A stretch of DNA of 64,000 nt from Planctomycetaceae bacterium (GCA_015062085.1 SUVI01000003.1:1-64000); one strand, 5' to 3'. Shown: positions 1 to 9,821, counted from the stretch's first letter. The notes: a model not told the origin generated them from the sequence alone. A program made the numbers and translations.

Positions 1-2
1 AG

Positions 3-1961
3 AATACGTTCCTGAATAACAAGGCCTCGCACAATGGCGGTGTGGCTAAAACGACAGGTACTGTCCTGATCGAAGGCAGCAATACCTTCATCGGAAATAC
101 GGCTGACAACTTTGGCGGCGGTGCTATCTATTCTTCTGCCGGTACGACCATCAAAGGCACAAACGTTTTCAAAAATAATGCCTCCGCACGGGGCGGCGTC
201 GTGGATGCCGGAAAAGATGTCGTGATCGAAGGAGAGAATATTTTTGAAAACAATACCGGCAGCGGCGGCGGTGCAGTTCGTTCGGACGACAACATTTACA
301 TTACCGGTACTGGAGCTGGAAACGTCTTTAAAGATAACTTTTCTCAGAATGGAAACGGTGGTGCGATCAGTGCCTCTGATCATGTTTTCATCAACGGGAC
401 CAACCTCTTTGACGGAAACGCAGGCTATTTCGGCGGTGCGGTGTATTCCACTTACGATATTACCGTCAGCGGAGACAATACCTTCACCAATAATACGTCG
501 CTCCTGGATACTACCGAATCATGGAGAAGTAATCCCCAAGGCGGTGCTTTGAAAGGAAGAAATGTGATCTTCACCGGAGACGATTCTTCCGCATATTTCG
601 ACAACAACGAAGTCATCAAGCGTGTGAACGGCAAAGAAACGCTGCATTATATAAACGATGTTGAAGCAACTACTGTCACGTTTCAGGAGGCAGGCACATA
701 CACCTTCGGAAGCGGTATCAAGTCACCTGTATTGAACATTGTCAGCGGCGCGAACGTGACGTTCCAGGAAGGTTCCCAGACCGAAATTACCACGGCGTTG
801 ACGCTGGAAAAAGCGACGCTCAACATCGAAACGGACGGAACGGAAAAAACGATGTTCAATGTCGGTTCCATCACGGATAACGGCGGGAATACGCTGAATA
901 TCACCTACTCCGGAACTGAAAGCGGAATTGTTATTACGGGTGATACGACCGGACTCAAGACCAGACCGGAAGTAGAATATACCGCGCTGCAGGACGGCGA
1001 GTACGGCTACGTCAGTTCTTCGACCAATAAAGGAATGAATGTAACGGTTTCCGAAACGGATAAAACCTACGTCCGTCTGAGCAGCAGCGGTGTGACGACA
1101 CGGGAATACGCAGAGGCGCAGGACTCTCTTCCGAGCCTCACCATCGGCGCAGATGACGAAATCGTCGTGACGAAGGCTCCGACGGCTCCGACCGCGGGTC
1201 TGACGGCGAACGGCGCGCTTTCGTTCCGCTCGAACAACACGACGGCACGCACGATCGAGTCCGATGGTTCGACGCTCGTTTCCAACGCTTCCGACCTGAC
1301 GCTCAATAACGTGACGCTCAAGTCTGAATCGGCCGACAACGCGGTCGTTTCCGGCGATTCGGTGGACCTCACAGGTAAAGGAACCGCCGGAATTTCCGGG
1401 CCGATCGCAATCAACGCACCGAGCAGCGTGACCCTCAGCGGCGAAATCACCGTGGACGGCGCCATCACGGGCAACACGACGATCGCGGACGGCGCGGACG
1501 TCACCGTCACCCAGCGTACCGACGTTACCGGGGCTCTGAACGTTGGTAACGCGAAGATCTCGATCGACGATCTCACGATGGAATGGGATAGAACGAAACC
1601 GCTCTCGACAAACAAAGTTGATGCGGTCGAAGTAGACGGTAATATCAGCTTCGCGGACGGAGCGGTTCTGGAGATCGTTTTCGACGAGAACTTCGTACTT
1701 GGCCAAAGCGGTTCGTACGAGATCATGAAGGCCGACAAGATCACGCTCGGTGAAAACATAGAATTCAGCTGGGTCAACACGATCCTCGACATGGAAGACC
1801 GCGGCCTGCTGAACATCAGCCTCAACGAAAACCAAACGGCACTGGTCCTGAACGTCACGGGCACCAGCGCCGTCCCGGAACCTGCCACGTGGGCGCTTTT
1901 GGTCCTCGGTGGGCTGGGAGTTTTCGGCATTGCACGCAGAAACCGCAAAGCGAAGAAATAA
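3..1961 (+). CDS. PEP-CTERM beta-helix surface protein, 5' end outside window
   Basis: The frame is open to the window edge, so the gene starts upstream; the GTG at 42 is only an internal codon. The first ~180 residues are imperfect ~25-residue repeats of the NTFxNNxAxxGGA type, typical of polymorphic outer-membrane/parallel beta-helix passenger domains. A long Thr/Ser-rich beta region follows. The C-terminus is a classic PEP-CTERM sorting signal: VPEPATWALLVLGG, a hydrophobic helix, then a basic RRNRKAKK tail. Family knowledge: such proteins are exported by Sec and processed by an exosortase, often linked to exopolysaccharide; no exosortase lies in this window. Parts of the 3' half recur almost identically in the small gene at 22198-22641. 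Surface role is inferred. Confidence 0.85.
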   Translation, partial: NTFLNNKASHNGGVAKTTGTVLIEGSNTFIGNTADNFGGGAIYSSAGTTIKGTNVFKNNASARGGVVDAGKDVVIEGENIFENNTGSGGGAVRSDDNIYITGTGAGNVFKDNFSQNGNGGAISASDHVFINGTNLFDGNAGYFGGAVYSTYDITVSGDNTFTNNTSLLDTTESWRSNPQGGALKGRNVIFTGDDSSAYFDNNEVIKRVNGKETLHYINDVEATTVTFQEAGTYTFGSGIKSPVLNIVSGANVTFQEGSQTEITTALTLEKATLNIETDGTEKTMFNVGSITDNGGNTLNITYSGTESGIVITGDTTGLKTRPEVEYTALQDGEYGYVSSSTNKGMNVTVSETDKTYVRLSSSGVTTREYAEAQDSLPSLTIGADDEIVVTKAPTAPTAGLTANGALSFRSNNTTARTIESDGSTLVSNASDLTLNNVTLKSESADNAVVSGDSVDLTGKGTAGISGPIAINAPSSVTLSGEITVDGAITGNTTIADGADVTVTQRTDVTGALNVGNAKISIDDLTMEWDRTKPLSTNKVDAVEVDGNISFADGAVLEIVFDENFVLGQSGSYEIMKADKITLGENIEFSWVNTILDMEDRGLLNISLNENQTALVLNVTGTSAVPEPATWALLVLGGLGVFGIARRNRKAKK

Positions 1962-1993
1962 AATTCGCTAACCCCTAGGTCAGCCGCGTTCAG

Positions 1994-2030
1994 AACGGAC
2001 AGAGCATTTCGGTGTTCTGTCCGTTTTCTT
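1994..2030 (+). terminator. Rho-independent terminator of the PEP-CTERM gene
   Basis: A 10-bp perfect stem (arms 1994-2003 and 2016-2025) is followed by TTCTT and lies 33 bases after the stop codon. Confidence 0.8.
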
Positions 2031-2059
2031 AAAAAATCGCATTTTTCGTCTGGCGGTAC

Positions 2060-2088
2060 TTGATTTTCCCGCAGTTCTTTGCTAAAAT
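2060..2088 (+). promoter_or_regulatory. Sigma70-like promoter of the SGNH esterase gene
   Basis: TTGATT (2060-2065) and TAAAAT (2083-2088) are separated by 17 bases, about 90 bases before the chosen ATG. The longer frame starting at 2060 would begin inside this promoter, which supports the downstream start. Confidence 0.55.
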
Positions 2089-2179
2089 AAATAGCTCCGG
2101 GAAGAATCGTGTCCCGGCATTCCCGCTATCTGCACGAAGCGATAGGCCCCCCATTCCCATTTTATCAAAGGAACCTTTC

Positions 2180-3706
2180 ATGAAAAAAATTTTACTTGCG
2201 GTTGCCGTTCTGTGTCTCATGACGGCATCGGTCTTTGCGGAAAGAGTGATCGTCATCGGAGACAGCATCACGGCCCAGTCCAACCTCGATTGGGGCTACG
2301 CTCCGGCAGTTCGGAAAGGGCTGGCGGACGCGGGAGTCACCGACGTTGAATTTGTCTCTCTTGGCTGGAGCGGCCAAACGGTCGCCAGCTGGCACGGCAT
2401 CACAGAACGCTCGTACACCGACGCGAAACTTCACGGTGACCGAGCGCACATCCTCTTCAAAACTGAGTTGGATCTGGGAGCCGACACGGTCCTGATCTTC
2501 TTGGGGATGAACGACGTTCTCTGTCCGTATATCGTGCCGACAGAAGAGGGCTACGCGAAATGGAAGGCGGACTACTGCAAGCTGATCGACCTGCTGCGAA
2601 AGCGTGTCCCGACGGCAAAGCGGTTCCTGCTCTGCCCGCCAACGATGCTGACGGAAAATCCCTACGTCGTCAAGAATCTCATCATGGACCGGATGGGTGA
2701 GGTGATGCGGGAGATCGCAAAGGAGAAAAACTGCGAGATCCTCGATCTGCGCGGAGAGATCAAGCGTTTCTTCATGAACGCGCGTCTTCAGGACAATTCC
2801 TTCCACTTCACGCCGGACTGTGTGCATCCGCATCACGACGGCCACCTCGTCATGGCGTGGACCATCCTGCGCGGAATCGGACAGGAAGAAGCCGCGGCAA
2901 AAGTCTACGCTCAGATCCCCCAATGGCTCACCGATTTCAATGCGCCGGGGATGAGCCTCTTCGTTCTGAATAGTACGGAACCTAGAAAAATGCAGATCCG
3001 CGGTCATCTGCGCGGCGCGGAAAAAAAAGAGCTGGAAGTCATCTGTCCGGAAGGGTGGAAACTCGACGAGATCTGCGAGATGCCGGGCGACGAATTCGAG
3101 ATCCGGCTCAGCGGCGATCCTAAAGAACTCACGTCGATCCTGACGGTCAAAGCAGGCGAGATCCAGCGCACGATCAAGCTGAACGCGCCGTTCTACGTCT
3201 CGAAATTCTTCGACGGCAAACCCTTCTCCGGAGGAGCCGCGTACAAACCGGAAGCGACCTGCTCCGAGCTTGACGACGCCATTCTCGCCGGCCAGGATCC
3301 GCTCCAGGCCAAAGTGGACGGCAAGGCGGTCCCGTGGGTCGTTTACTATCCGCAGGCGGACGTGACGGGCTACGACCTCCCGAACGCGGTCGATTTCGCC
3401 TCTGTTGAGAACGGCCAGCAGTTCCAGACGGCGTATATCGTGCGGAAAATCACGAGTCCCAAAGCCCAGACTGTCAAGCTGAACGTCAACGCGCTGAGTT
3501 TCAGCACGATGGCATTTCCGACGATCTACGTCAACGGCAAAAAGGTCTACGAAAACTGCGTTTCCCCACGCCACCGACAAGCGAAAGACAGCGTCGAGAT
3601 CGCTCTCCAGCCCGGCGAAAACGTGATTTCCGCCCGCGTCGGACACTTCATGTGGCAGTGGGCCGTTGAATTTGCCATTGAGGGCGGTGAAGGCCTCGAA
3701 TACTAA
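2180..3706 (+). CDS. Secreted SGNH/GDSL-type esterase
   Basis: 508 residues. The start at 2180 is preceded by AAAGGA and opens with a signal peptide (MKKILLAVAVLCLMTASVFA). SGNH blocks are in order: GDS at 27-29 (nucleophile Ser29), GMND at 109-112, and DCVHP with catalytic Asp213 and His216. The first ~270 residues form the hydrolase domain, and the rest looks like beta-rich accessory domains. Family knowledge: such enzymes deacetylate plant or host glycans such as pectin, xylan or sialic acid; the substrate cannot be told here. It stands alone between two terminators. Confidence 0.88.
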   Translation: MKKILLAVAVLCLMTASVFAERVIVIGDSITAQSNLDWGYAPAVRKGLADAGVTDVEFVSLGWSGQTVASWHGITERSYTDAKLHGDRAHILFKTELDLGADTVLIFLGMNDVLCPYIVPTEEGYAKWKADYCKLIDLLRKRVPTAKRFLLCPPTMLTENPYVVKNLIMDRMGEVMREIAKEKNCEILDLRGEIKRFFMNARLQDNSFHFTPDCVHPHHDGHLVMAWTILRGIGQEEAAAKVYAQIPQWLTDFNAPGMSLFVLNSTEPRKMQIRGHLRGAEKKELEVICPEGWKLDEICEMPGDEFEIRLSGDPKELTSILTVKAGEIQRTIKLNAPFYVSKFFDGKPFSGGAAYKPEATCSELDDAILAGQDPLQAKVDGKAVPWVVYYPQADVTGYDLPNAVDFASVENGQQFQTAYIVRKITSPKAQTVKLNVNALSFSTMAFPTIYVNGKKVYENCVSPRHRQAKDSVEIALQPGENVISARVGHFMWQWAVEFAIEGGEGLEY

Positions 3707-3729
3707 CAAAAAAAAGGCTCGATAGCCGC

Positions 3730-3796
3730 AGACATGGTTCCTCCGATAGGTTTTCGTTTTCATTTTTTATCCTATCAGAGACCATGTCTTTTTTTA
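3730..3796 (+). terminator. Terminator after SGNH esterase gene
   Basis: Long inverted repeat (arms about 3730-3750 and 3771-3789, with AGACATGGT pairing to ACCATGTCT) followed by seven T residues. Confidence 0.75.
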
Positions 3797-3806
3797 ATTC
3801 ACCCCG

Positions 3807-3828
3807 ACACGCAGTTGCCGGATGAACC
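3807..3828 (+). repeat. Fragment of the dispersed palindromic repeat (right end only)
   Basis: ACGCAGTTGCCGGATGAACC matches the right end of the ~270-bp dispersed repeat (compare 14742-14761 and 29081-29100). The body of the element is absent. Confidence 0.6.
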
Positions 3829-3881
3829 AAAACTTTTTAGTATTTTGTTTCGCACAATCACGAACGCAGCTCGAACGAATG

Positions 3882-3955
3882 GACCGCAGTACGCCGACCG
3901 GCACGTACGGTGAGGGGGTGGACGACCGTCCAAATAATGAACGGTCTCCTACTCG
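3882..3955 (+). other. Possible degenerate group II intron 3' end (domain V/VI-like)
   Basis: A hairpin GTACGCC-GACC-GGC-AC-GTAC (3889-3908) has the two-base AC bulge on the 3' strand expected of domain V. It is followed by a GTGAGGGGG run and CCTACTCGATC (3949-3957), a pattern recalled from bacterial group II introns. The usual AGC triad is not clean, a CA insertion interrupts the basal stem, and no reverse transcriptase is nearby. The call is tentative. Confidence 0.3.
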
Positions 3956-3982
3956 ATCGTCTTTTGGCCGCACCGTTTCAGA

Positions 3983-5353
3983 TCATTTCCCGCAGAGCAG
4001 CTCATCATACTCCGACAGGTCGATCATGTAGATCTGGCGCCCGCCGTCATGAGCGGAATCGACCAAGACCTTGCGTCCGTCCCGGCTCGCACGCGGATGG
4101 AGGTCGCAACGCCATTCCCCCTTGAATTCCTTACCGAGATAAAAATCGCCAAGCGGGATCTTCATTTCGGTCGGAAGATGGAAAAGGAACGGATGCTGGT
4201 AGCGTTTGCCATCCGGGTACGTATCGTTCAGGATCCATTTCTGATCCGTGAACGGCAGATAGGAAACGTGACCGTCCACTTTCATGATGTCGGCACCGAC
4301 CGGCGCGGTGTTCTGCGTTTTGTCTTCAAAAACGTAGAAACGGTTTCCGTGAGTCGGACGATGCGCAAATGCGATGATGTGCGTCGGGTCACGCCACACG
4401 AGATGGGACGTCATGTTGTACGGATTCAGGACGTAGAGGTCCGAACCGTCTGCGTTTGCCGTCATGAGACGGGTCTTCCACCCTGCCCAGTTCGGCTTGA
4501 TCTCATCTTCACCGCGCCAGCGATGGAGGAAGAGAAAGCGTTTGGAATCGGGGGCGATCAGAATGTGGTTGAACCAGTGCTTCGCGCCTTTGGAGTACCC
4601 GCCTTCCGGGACCATGTCTGCAACGTCACGGAAGGAGAAAAGGAGTTTCGTTTCGCCGGTGCGCAAATCCATTTTCCAGATCCCTGCATCATCCGGAGCC
4701 GCGACATTCGCGTTTTTATCCGGGACGCCGCAGTAGCCGTAGCCGGGGCGAGTGTCGTTCAGACGCGCGAAATCGGGGAAGAGCGCATACTCGCCATTCG
4801 GGGCTAAAACGTACGCTGCGTGCGGGAGTTCACGGTACTTTCCGGTTGCCGGGCAGTAGACGTGCGCGTAGAATCGGTCGCCATCGCGGTCATTCCAGAC
4901 GACTTCCGCATCTTCGAATTTTTCCCGGCCGGGGATCCACTGAAACATTGGCCCCTGCTGCCAGTTCCACGCAACGGAGCTTCCGATCGGAGTCCAGCGG
5001 TTTTTGTCTTCCAGATCGATCAGTCCGACCTTGATCCGGTCCGTCGGTTCCGGTGAACGGTGATGGAAATCGACCTCAAGTCCCGTCACGAGACGGTCTG
5101 TCGGATCAAAATGGAGCTGGTCATAGTACGCGCCCCAATGGTATTTGGGACCGTGCGTCAACTGCGTGACCGGAGCTTTGGGATTGGGCCGAAGCGGCTG
5201 AAAATCGGTCCCTGAGGCAATTTCTGAAGCGGATCGGGAAACGGTTTCGGCTGCGGCGGCTCCAAGACCACGCGAAATCCCCAATACGCCAAACGTACTG
5301 AACGCAGCCGCACTTCCGAGTGCCGCCGTAGAAAGAAAATGTCGTCGGTCCAT
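3983..5353 (-). CDS. Tat-exported TolB/oligogalacturonate-lyase-like beta-propeller protein
   Basis: 456 residues. The start at 5353 has GGGAGAAAACT ahead of ATG. The N-terminus MDRRHFLSTAALGSAAAF is a Tat-type signal (RRHFLS). The mature part consists of WD40/TolB-like blades with conserved phrases such as KHWFNHILIAPD, FLFLHRWRGED and WRCDLHPRASRDGRK. Family knowledge: this resembles the seven-bladed propeller family grouped with oligogalacturonate lyases, common in Planctomycetes and Lentisphaerae, whose members are mostly uncharacterised. A periplasmic sugar-binding or lyase role is inference. It lies downstream of the GH13-like gene on the same strand. Confidence 0.7.
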   Translation of the reverse strand: MDRRHFLSTAALGSAAAFSTFGVLGISRGLGAAAAETVSRSASEIASGTDFQPLRPNPKAPVTQLTHGPKYHWGAYYDQLHFDPTDRLVTGLEVDFHHRSPEPTDRIKVGLIDLEDKNRWTPIGSSVAWNWQQGPMFQWIPGREKFEDAEVVWNDRDGDRFYAHVYCPATGKYRELPHAAYVLAPNGEYALFPDFARLNDTRPGYGYCGVPDKNANVAAPDDAGIWKMDLRTGETKLLFSFRDVADMVPEGGYSKGAKHWFNHILIAPDSKRFLFLHRWRGEDEIKPNWAGWKTRLMTANADGSDLYVLNPYNMTSHLVWRDPTHIIAFAHRPTHGNRFYVFEDKTQNTAPVGADIMKVDGHVSYLPFTDQKWILNDTYPDGKRYQHPFLFHLPTEMKIPLGDFYLGKEFKGEWRCDLHPRASRDGRKVLVDSAHDGGRQIYMIDLSEYDELLCGK

Positions 5354-5527
5354 AGTTTTCTCCCTGAGTTAAAGGTAGGTCAAATGTGCGGCATCACGAC
5401 TTTTGCCGCACTGAAAAAAATCAAATTTCGTTCATCCGGTTCTGCTTTACGGGCAATGGGGGCTCGTGCGGTCAAGGTCTCCGATCCGGAATACCTTGAC
5501 TTCCCTCCATCGCCCGCTTTTAAAAGG

Positions 5528-8500
5528 TCAGTGGATCTGAAACGTCCACTCAAAGTCCTGCGAAACCGGGACCGGGGCGTTCAGTTTTCCGTCAAAGAAG
5601 CAGAGGAAAAAGTTCTTCCGATCCATAAAAATATTCGCGGGCAGACCGTGTGAAGATCCCGTGAACGTGACCGTGACCAGCGGAACACCGACCGCTTTCA
5701 GGATCATTTCATCCGGCATCACGTCTCCATTTTTCGTCTGCCAGGCGCGTGCATTCAGTTCCTGCGGACGTTCCGAAACGATGGTCCGGCCATCCTTGCG
5801 AAAATCGAATTCATCGATCGTTGGACTGTTGAGCATCCACGCAAGGAACGCCTCGGAAGCATTCTTTGCGTGCGGCGCATCAATCCGGGAACGCATCTTG
5901 AGGGAGTCGGAGTCCCCAAGCGTGAATTCCGTCACGAAACTCACCGGCTGCGGCATCCGGCCAAAACGATCTTTTTTGCGGAGCCTTCCTTCAAAATGAA
6001 GCCGAACGTCTCCATTTTCCAGCGTATCGAGACGCGCCCACGCCTCGACCTCATTAGAATTCAGGTACCGTTCGCCTTTCGTTCCAAAGCCGTAGTCCGT
6101 GTAGAGGACCCCTTCGCTGAAAATCGTCCGTCCCGTCTTTTTCGACACAAAATTCTGAATGTGCCCAAAACGCGAAATGGTCATCGAAAAGAACGCATTT
6201 TCGAAAAAGTATCCGCCAGCCGTCGGACGCAGCGTAAAGTTCGTGTTCGGCACGCCGGAAGCCGATTCTGCCGCTGAACTCGCCGCCAGATCAGGCGTTC
6301 CCGCACTTGAGGTCCCAGGCACGATGGCGACCGTCCAGGCATTCGTCAGTTCTGCGTTGAGCGGAGCATTCAGCGAAACGGCTGCGGTGAGGACTTTGCG
6401 TCCCTCGCAGCGGTTCAGCCAGCGGACACGTGCGGGGATCTGCGTTTCGTCAAAGCAGAACGAGACGGCGGCATCCGACCACTCGGCCGACACGGACGCC
6501 TCGCGCCAAAGGGGCTGGTAAAAGGAATCGTAGAGGACGTCCAGTTCCAGCGGACGCCAGTAGATACTGTGCCGAGCATTTACGTCGATGGTTTTATCCG
6601 TGCGGTAGAAAAGCCGGTCACGCAGGATCCCTTCTGCCGTTCGGGCACTCCAGCCCCCCGCTTTCGGGCATGGGAAGTAAAGCGTGCAATCTTGCGGAGC
6701 CGGACCATTCAGCCACTCGGCGGAAAGAAGAAGACGGTCATTTTCCGCACGGTAGGTCAATCGGCATTCGACCGGACCGTACTTTTTCAGGAAAACGAGT
6801 TTCTTTTCATCTGACGAAATGCAGACTGCCGGAGAGTCCGCCGCCTGCGAGAAGACGGCCGTGCCAAGCAGTTCCTTTCCGTTTTGGGTCATGGAGGTCA
6901 AAAGTCCGGTCGTTCCATTGACGTACGCCTTCCATTCAGTCCCGGAAAGCATCAGCACATTCTCCGACGGTACCGCGCATTCCGGCGCCGATTCGAAAGC
7001 TGTGATGGACGGCGGGACGAAATCGACTTCACGCAGAGCGTAAACGTTGGCTCCGTACGGAGGGAGCGTCACGCGCACTTTTCCGTCCTGCACGGCGATC
7101 CTGCGTCCCGGAAGCATTTCGGTCACGGTCTTCACGGCATCGCGTTCCATGCCGGGCAAGGCATTCACGTCAAGCTCAAAATCGATCGGCGTGTCGTTGA
7201 AATTGATGAAACCGACGGACCGCATTCCGTCTTTTTCGTATCCGACCGCCCAAACGCCGTCCGGTGCGGTGACTCCGAGGTAGTCAAAATTGGCGTTCTG
7301 CATCTCCGGAAGCGCCTTTCGGACCGCAAAAAGCCGGGCGTACGTCTCGATGTTTCCGACCTCCTGCCCCTGGTAGATGAGCGGGATCCCATCCGCCATT
7401 GCCGTGAGCGCCACGACAGCCCGTGCAGCATTCACACCGTACCAGTACTGAGAACGGAGCGAGTCGTGGCTTTCGGAGTGACGCATTCGTAAAAGTCCCT
7501 TCATGCTTCCCATCTGGCACTCATGGAACCAGCGGCGGACGTTTTGGACGAATTCTTTCGGAGGATCCTGCCGAAGCGACTGGAAAACGTGATAGCACCC
7601 GGCAAAATCGTAAACTGCGTCGCTGACGCTCCCGAAGAAATCGTTTCCGACCTCCGCCAGAACGCCGCCGCGGACGGGACTTTCTTCCTTCACTCCCTCA
7701 CGAATGGCGCGCTGCATGTTGAAACCTGCCTGAAGTTTCGCGAAACTCGCACGGGCATACGGAATTTCAGGGTTCCAGTTCGGGATCTTTGACCCGGAGA
7801 CCGCGTCGATCCGGTAACCGTCCACGCCGTAGTTTTTCATGTAGTGTTTCGCGACGTTTTTCATGTACTCGCGCCACGTCGGCCAGTTGAAATCGAAGCA
7901 CCAGTAGTGGAACGTGGAGCCGTCTTCATCGTAAACGAGCCATTCCGGATGCTGTTTCGCGCGCTCAAATTCATTGCTCCCGCCATGCGGCACGCAATCC
8001 TGCATGACGTAAAATCCGAGTTCGTGCATTCTCTTCACCAGCGCACGGTACTCCTCGCCGGTCCCAAGTCCGTCCTGGAATCGGTAGTAATCCCGCGGCC
8101 AATAGATCCCGCGGTCTTCCAGAGGCAGCATCCAGACTGAGTTGAGGCCGGTCTCCGCGATGCGGTCCACGAACGGAACGGCAGCAGAAAAACCGCCGAG
8201 ATCCTGCATATTGCTGCCGATCGAGCCTCCGGGATGGAACGAGTAGAGAAGGAGTTTCTGAAAGACTTCCGGCCGGTCTTTCGGCACAGTCCGTCCAAGA
8301 CGCTCAAAGCAGCCATGCACGCTGTTCAGAGCCGCCTCACCGTCTCCCGCAAAAAACGCAAGGTACGTCGTCCCAAGTTCCTGCACATCGCCGGGTCGGA
8401 TCCGCCCCATAATGTTGAAGATCTGCGTGACCTGCACGCCGGTCTTTTCACCGGTCTTTTCACCAGAATTTTCACCGGTCTTTTCACCGGTCTTTTCACC

Positions 8501-9247
8501 AGAATTTTCGGTGCCAGCGGCAGTTTGTGCTTCATGCGGGATCATCTTCCGGGCAAATTCGGTCCCGCCCTGATCCATCATCGGATCGGCATGGTCGTGA
8601 ATGAAGATCAGAGAGCAGTCTTTCGCCAGCTGCACGATCCCCGGTCGGTCCCAGGCACTCCGTTTTCCATCCATTTCCGCGATCGTATGCTTCTGCGGAG
8701 GAAACTGCCCCGGCGTGAAGAAATACGCGCCGTCCTCGCAAAGAAACGTTGGAAAACGCCACCAGAAAGCGCGGATCTTGATCTCTTCTCCGCCGTTCCA
8801 GGAAAGTTTCACTTTTCGCCCGAGCATTTTTTTCCCGGAATCCCAAAACCAGGTCAGCGAGACAGTCCACCCGCCCGTTCGGTAGCGTAAAATGACGGTC
8901 TGCGGATCCGGCTGCTCAAGTCCAAGAAATTCCGTATCGTTCCACGCGATCCACTTCTGGTTCGTCGTCTCCTTCTCGCCCTGACTGATGTCGAACGGCA
9001 TGAAAGAGTCTCCTTCCGGAACTAACGTTTTTCCTTGAAATTCCAGTCTCAGGATCCCGCCGGTCTCCGAATCAAAATCAACTCGGACACCGCTGCCATC
9101 CTTTTCAGCCGCACTTTCTATACCGGTTTCGGCTTCGGACCCACCGGAAGAACGCAGCGACACCGTCTCGCCAAACGCAGACGAAACCATCCAGCCAAGA
9201 CACAAACTCAGTAAAAATGCAAAACCAAATTTGACTCTGAATTTCAT
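5528..9247 (-). CDS. Giant secreted GH13-like glycoside hydrolase
   Basis: 1239 residues. The start at 9247 has GGAGG nine bases upstream and opens with signal peptide MKFRVKFGFAFLLSLCLGWM; the longer frame to 9340 adds a non-signal tail and is rejected. Residues ~30-300 are a beta-sandwich-like N-terminal region. Residues ~330-780 are an alpha-amylase-type barrel: nucleophile Asp481 in GYRIDAV, acid/base Glu532 in LAEVGND, and His594-Asp595 in SESHDS. The C-terminal ~450 residues contain further beta-rich domains. An EKTGEKTG repeat (residues ~250-270) sits in a linker. The substrate is an alpha-glucan or related glycan by inference; the enzyme is far longer than a typical amylase. Confidence 0.75.
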   Translation of the reverse strand: MKFRVKFGFAFLLSLCLGWMVSSAFGETVSLRSSGGSEAETGIESAAEKDGSGVRVDFDSETGGILRLEFQGKTLVPEGDSFMPFDISQGEKETTNQKWIAWNDTEFLGLEQPDPQTVILRYRTGGWTVSLTWFWDSGKKMLGRKVKLSWNGGEEIKIRAFWWRFPTFLCEDGAYFFTPGQFPPQKHTIAEMDGKRSAWDRPGIVQLAKDCSLIFIHDHADPMMDQGGTEFARKMIPHEAQTAAGTENSGEKTGEKTGENSGEKTGEKTGVQVTQIFNIMGRIRPGDVQELGTTYLAFFAGDGEAALNSVHGCFERLGRTVPKDRPEVFQKLLLYSFHPGGSIGSNMQDLGGFSAAVPFVDRIAETGLNSVWMLPLEDRGIYWPRDYYRFQDGLGTGEEYRALVKRMHELGFYVMQDCVPHGGSNEFERAKQHPEWLVYDEDGSTFHYWCFDFNWPTWREYMKNVAKHYMKNYGVDGYRIDAVSGSKIPNWNPEIPYARASFAKLQAGFNMQRAIREGVKEESPVRGGVLAEVGNDFFGSVSDAVYDFAGCYHVFQSLRQDPPKEFVQNVRRWFHECQMGSMKGLLRMRHSESHDSLRSQYWYGVNAARAVVALTAMADGIPLIYQGQEVGNIETYARLFAVRKALPEMQNANFDYLGVTAPDGVWAVGYEKDGMRSVGFINFNDTPIDFELDVNALPGMERDAVKTVTEMLPGRRIAVQDGKVRVTLPPYGANVYALREVDFVPPSITAFESAPECAVPSENVLMLSGTEWKAYVNGTTGLLTSMTQNGKELLGTAVFSQAADSPAVCISSDEKKLVFLKKYGPVECRLTYRAENDRLLLSAEWLNGPAPQDCTLYFPCPKAGGWSARTAEGILRDRLFYRTDKTIDVNARHSIYWRPLELDVLYDSFYQPLWREASVSAEWSDAAVSFCFDETQIPARVRWLNRCEGRKVLTAAVSLNAPLNAELTNAWTVAIVPGTSSAGTPDLAASSAAESASGVPNTNFTLRPTAGGYFFENAFFSMTISRFGHIQNFVSKKTGRTIFSEGVLYTDYGFGTKGERYLNSNEVEAWARLDTLENGDVRLHFEGRLRKKDRFGRMPQPVSFVTEFTLGDSDSLKMRSRIDAPHAKNASEAFLAWMLNSPTIDEFDFRKDGRTIVSERPQELNARAWQTKNGDVMPDEMILKAVGVPLVTVTFTGSSHGLPANIFMDRKNFFLCFFDGKLNAPVPVSQDFEWTFQIH

Positions 9248-9410
9248 CAAAATTTCCTCCGGAGGGACCGTTTTTTCATATTTCTTCGTAAAAATGCGTA
9301 AATTTTTCTTCACACATTCCCAGTATAGCATAGATCCCAAAAAAGTAAAGGGTTTCCCGAAATCACGGAAATAAAAAATTTCGTTCGCGCATTTGATTCC
9401 GTTCTTTTGT

Positions 9411-9821
9411 AGCTCTTCCGGAAAGTGCGTACCAGCCCGGCCGCGATTTTACTACTGAGAGCGCAGTAGAGACACTGAAACTGAAACACACTGAAAAGAA
9501 AACTGAAAAGAAAACTGAAAAGAAAACTGAAAAGAAAACTGAAAAGAAAACTGAAAAGAAAACTGAAAAGAAAACTGAAAAGAAAACTGAAAAGAAAACT
9601 GAAAAGAAAACTGAAAAGAAAGAGGAAAAGTGGCAGTGACGCGCCCTGACACGAATTTTCACGGAAAATATGAAAAAGACACGAAATAGATTTTAAAAAA
9701 TTTTAAAAATATTTCGCGAGATCCGCATTTTTTCATGCTTTTCGTGTTCCCTTTTCTGTGTGACTCTGTGAGTTTTCAGTGTCTTCAGCGGTGTAACTGG
9801 TACGCAGTTCCCGGATGCACC
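9411..9821 (+). repeat. MITE-like palindromic repeat, copy A (expanded)
   Basis: Begins GCTCTTCCGGAAAGTGCGTACC and ends GGTACGCAGTTCCCGGATGCACC, the imperfect inverted ends shared by the family. The core carries the shared ACACGAATTTTCACGG and TCTGTGAGTTTTCAGTG blocks. It is longer than the ~270-bp norm because a 12-bp unit has expanded at 9491-9622. It fills most of the 650-base gap between two convergent-neighbour genes; no coding signal is seen. Confidence 0.8.
9491..9622 (+). repeat. 12-bp tandem repeat, 11 units, inside copy A
   Basis: CTGAAAAGAAAA is repeated ten times exactly plus one variant. Other copies of the dispersed element carry a single CACTGAAAAGAAA at this place, so this is a local expansion. 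The SVFFSVFF-type frames across it are artefacts of the repeat. Confidence 0.9.

Noticed and set aside
723..1835. Long minus-strand frame opposite the PEP-CTERM gene
   Set aside because: It is the antisense shadow of a clear coding gene, Arg-rich with no motif or binding site.
2192..3763. 523-codon minus-strand frame opposite the SGNH esterase
   Set aside because: Antisense shadow; the plus strand has signal peptide, SGNH blocks, promoter and terminator.
9363..9662. Minus-strand frame reading FSVFFSVFF repeats
   Set aside because: Produced entirely by the 12-bp tandem repeat inside repeat copy A.
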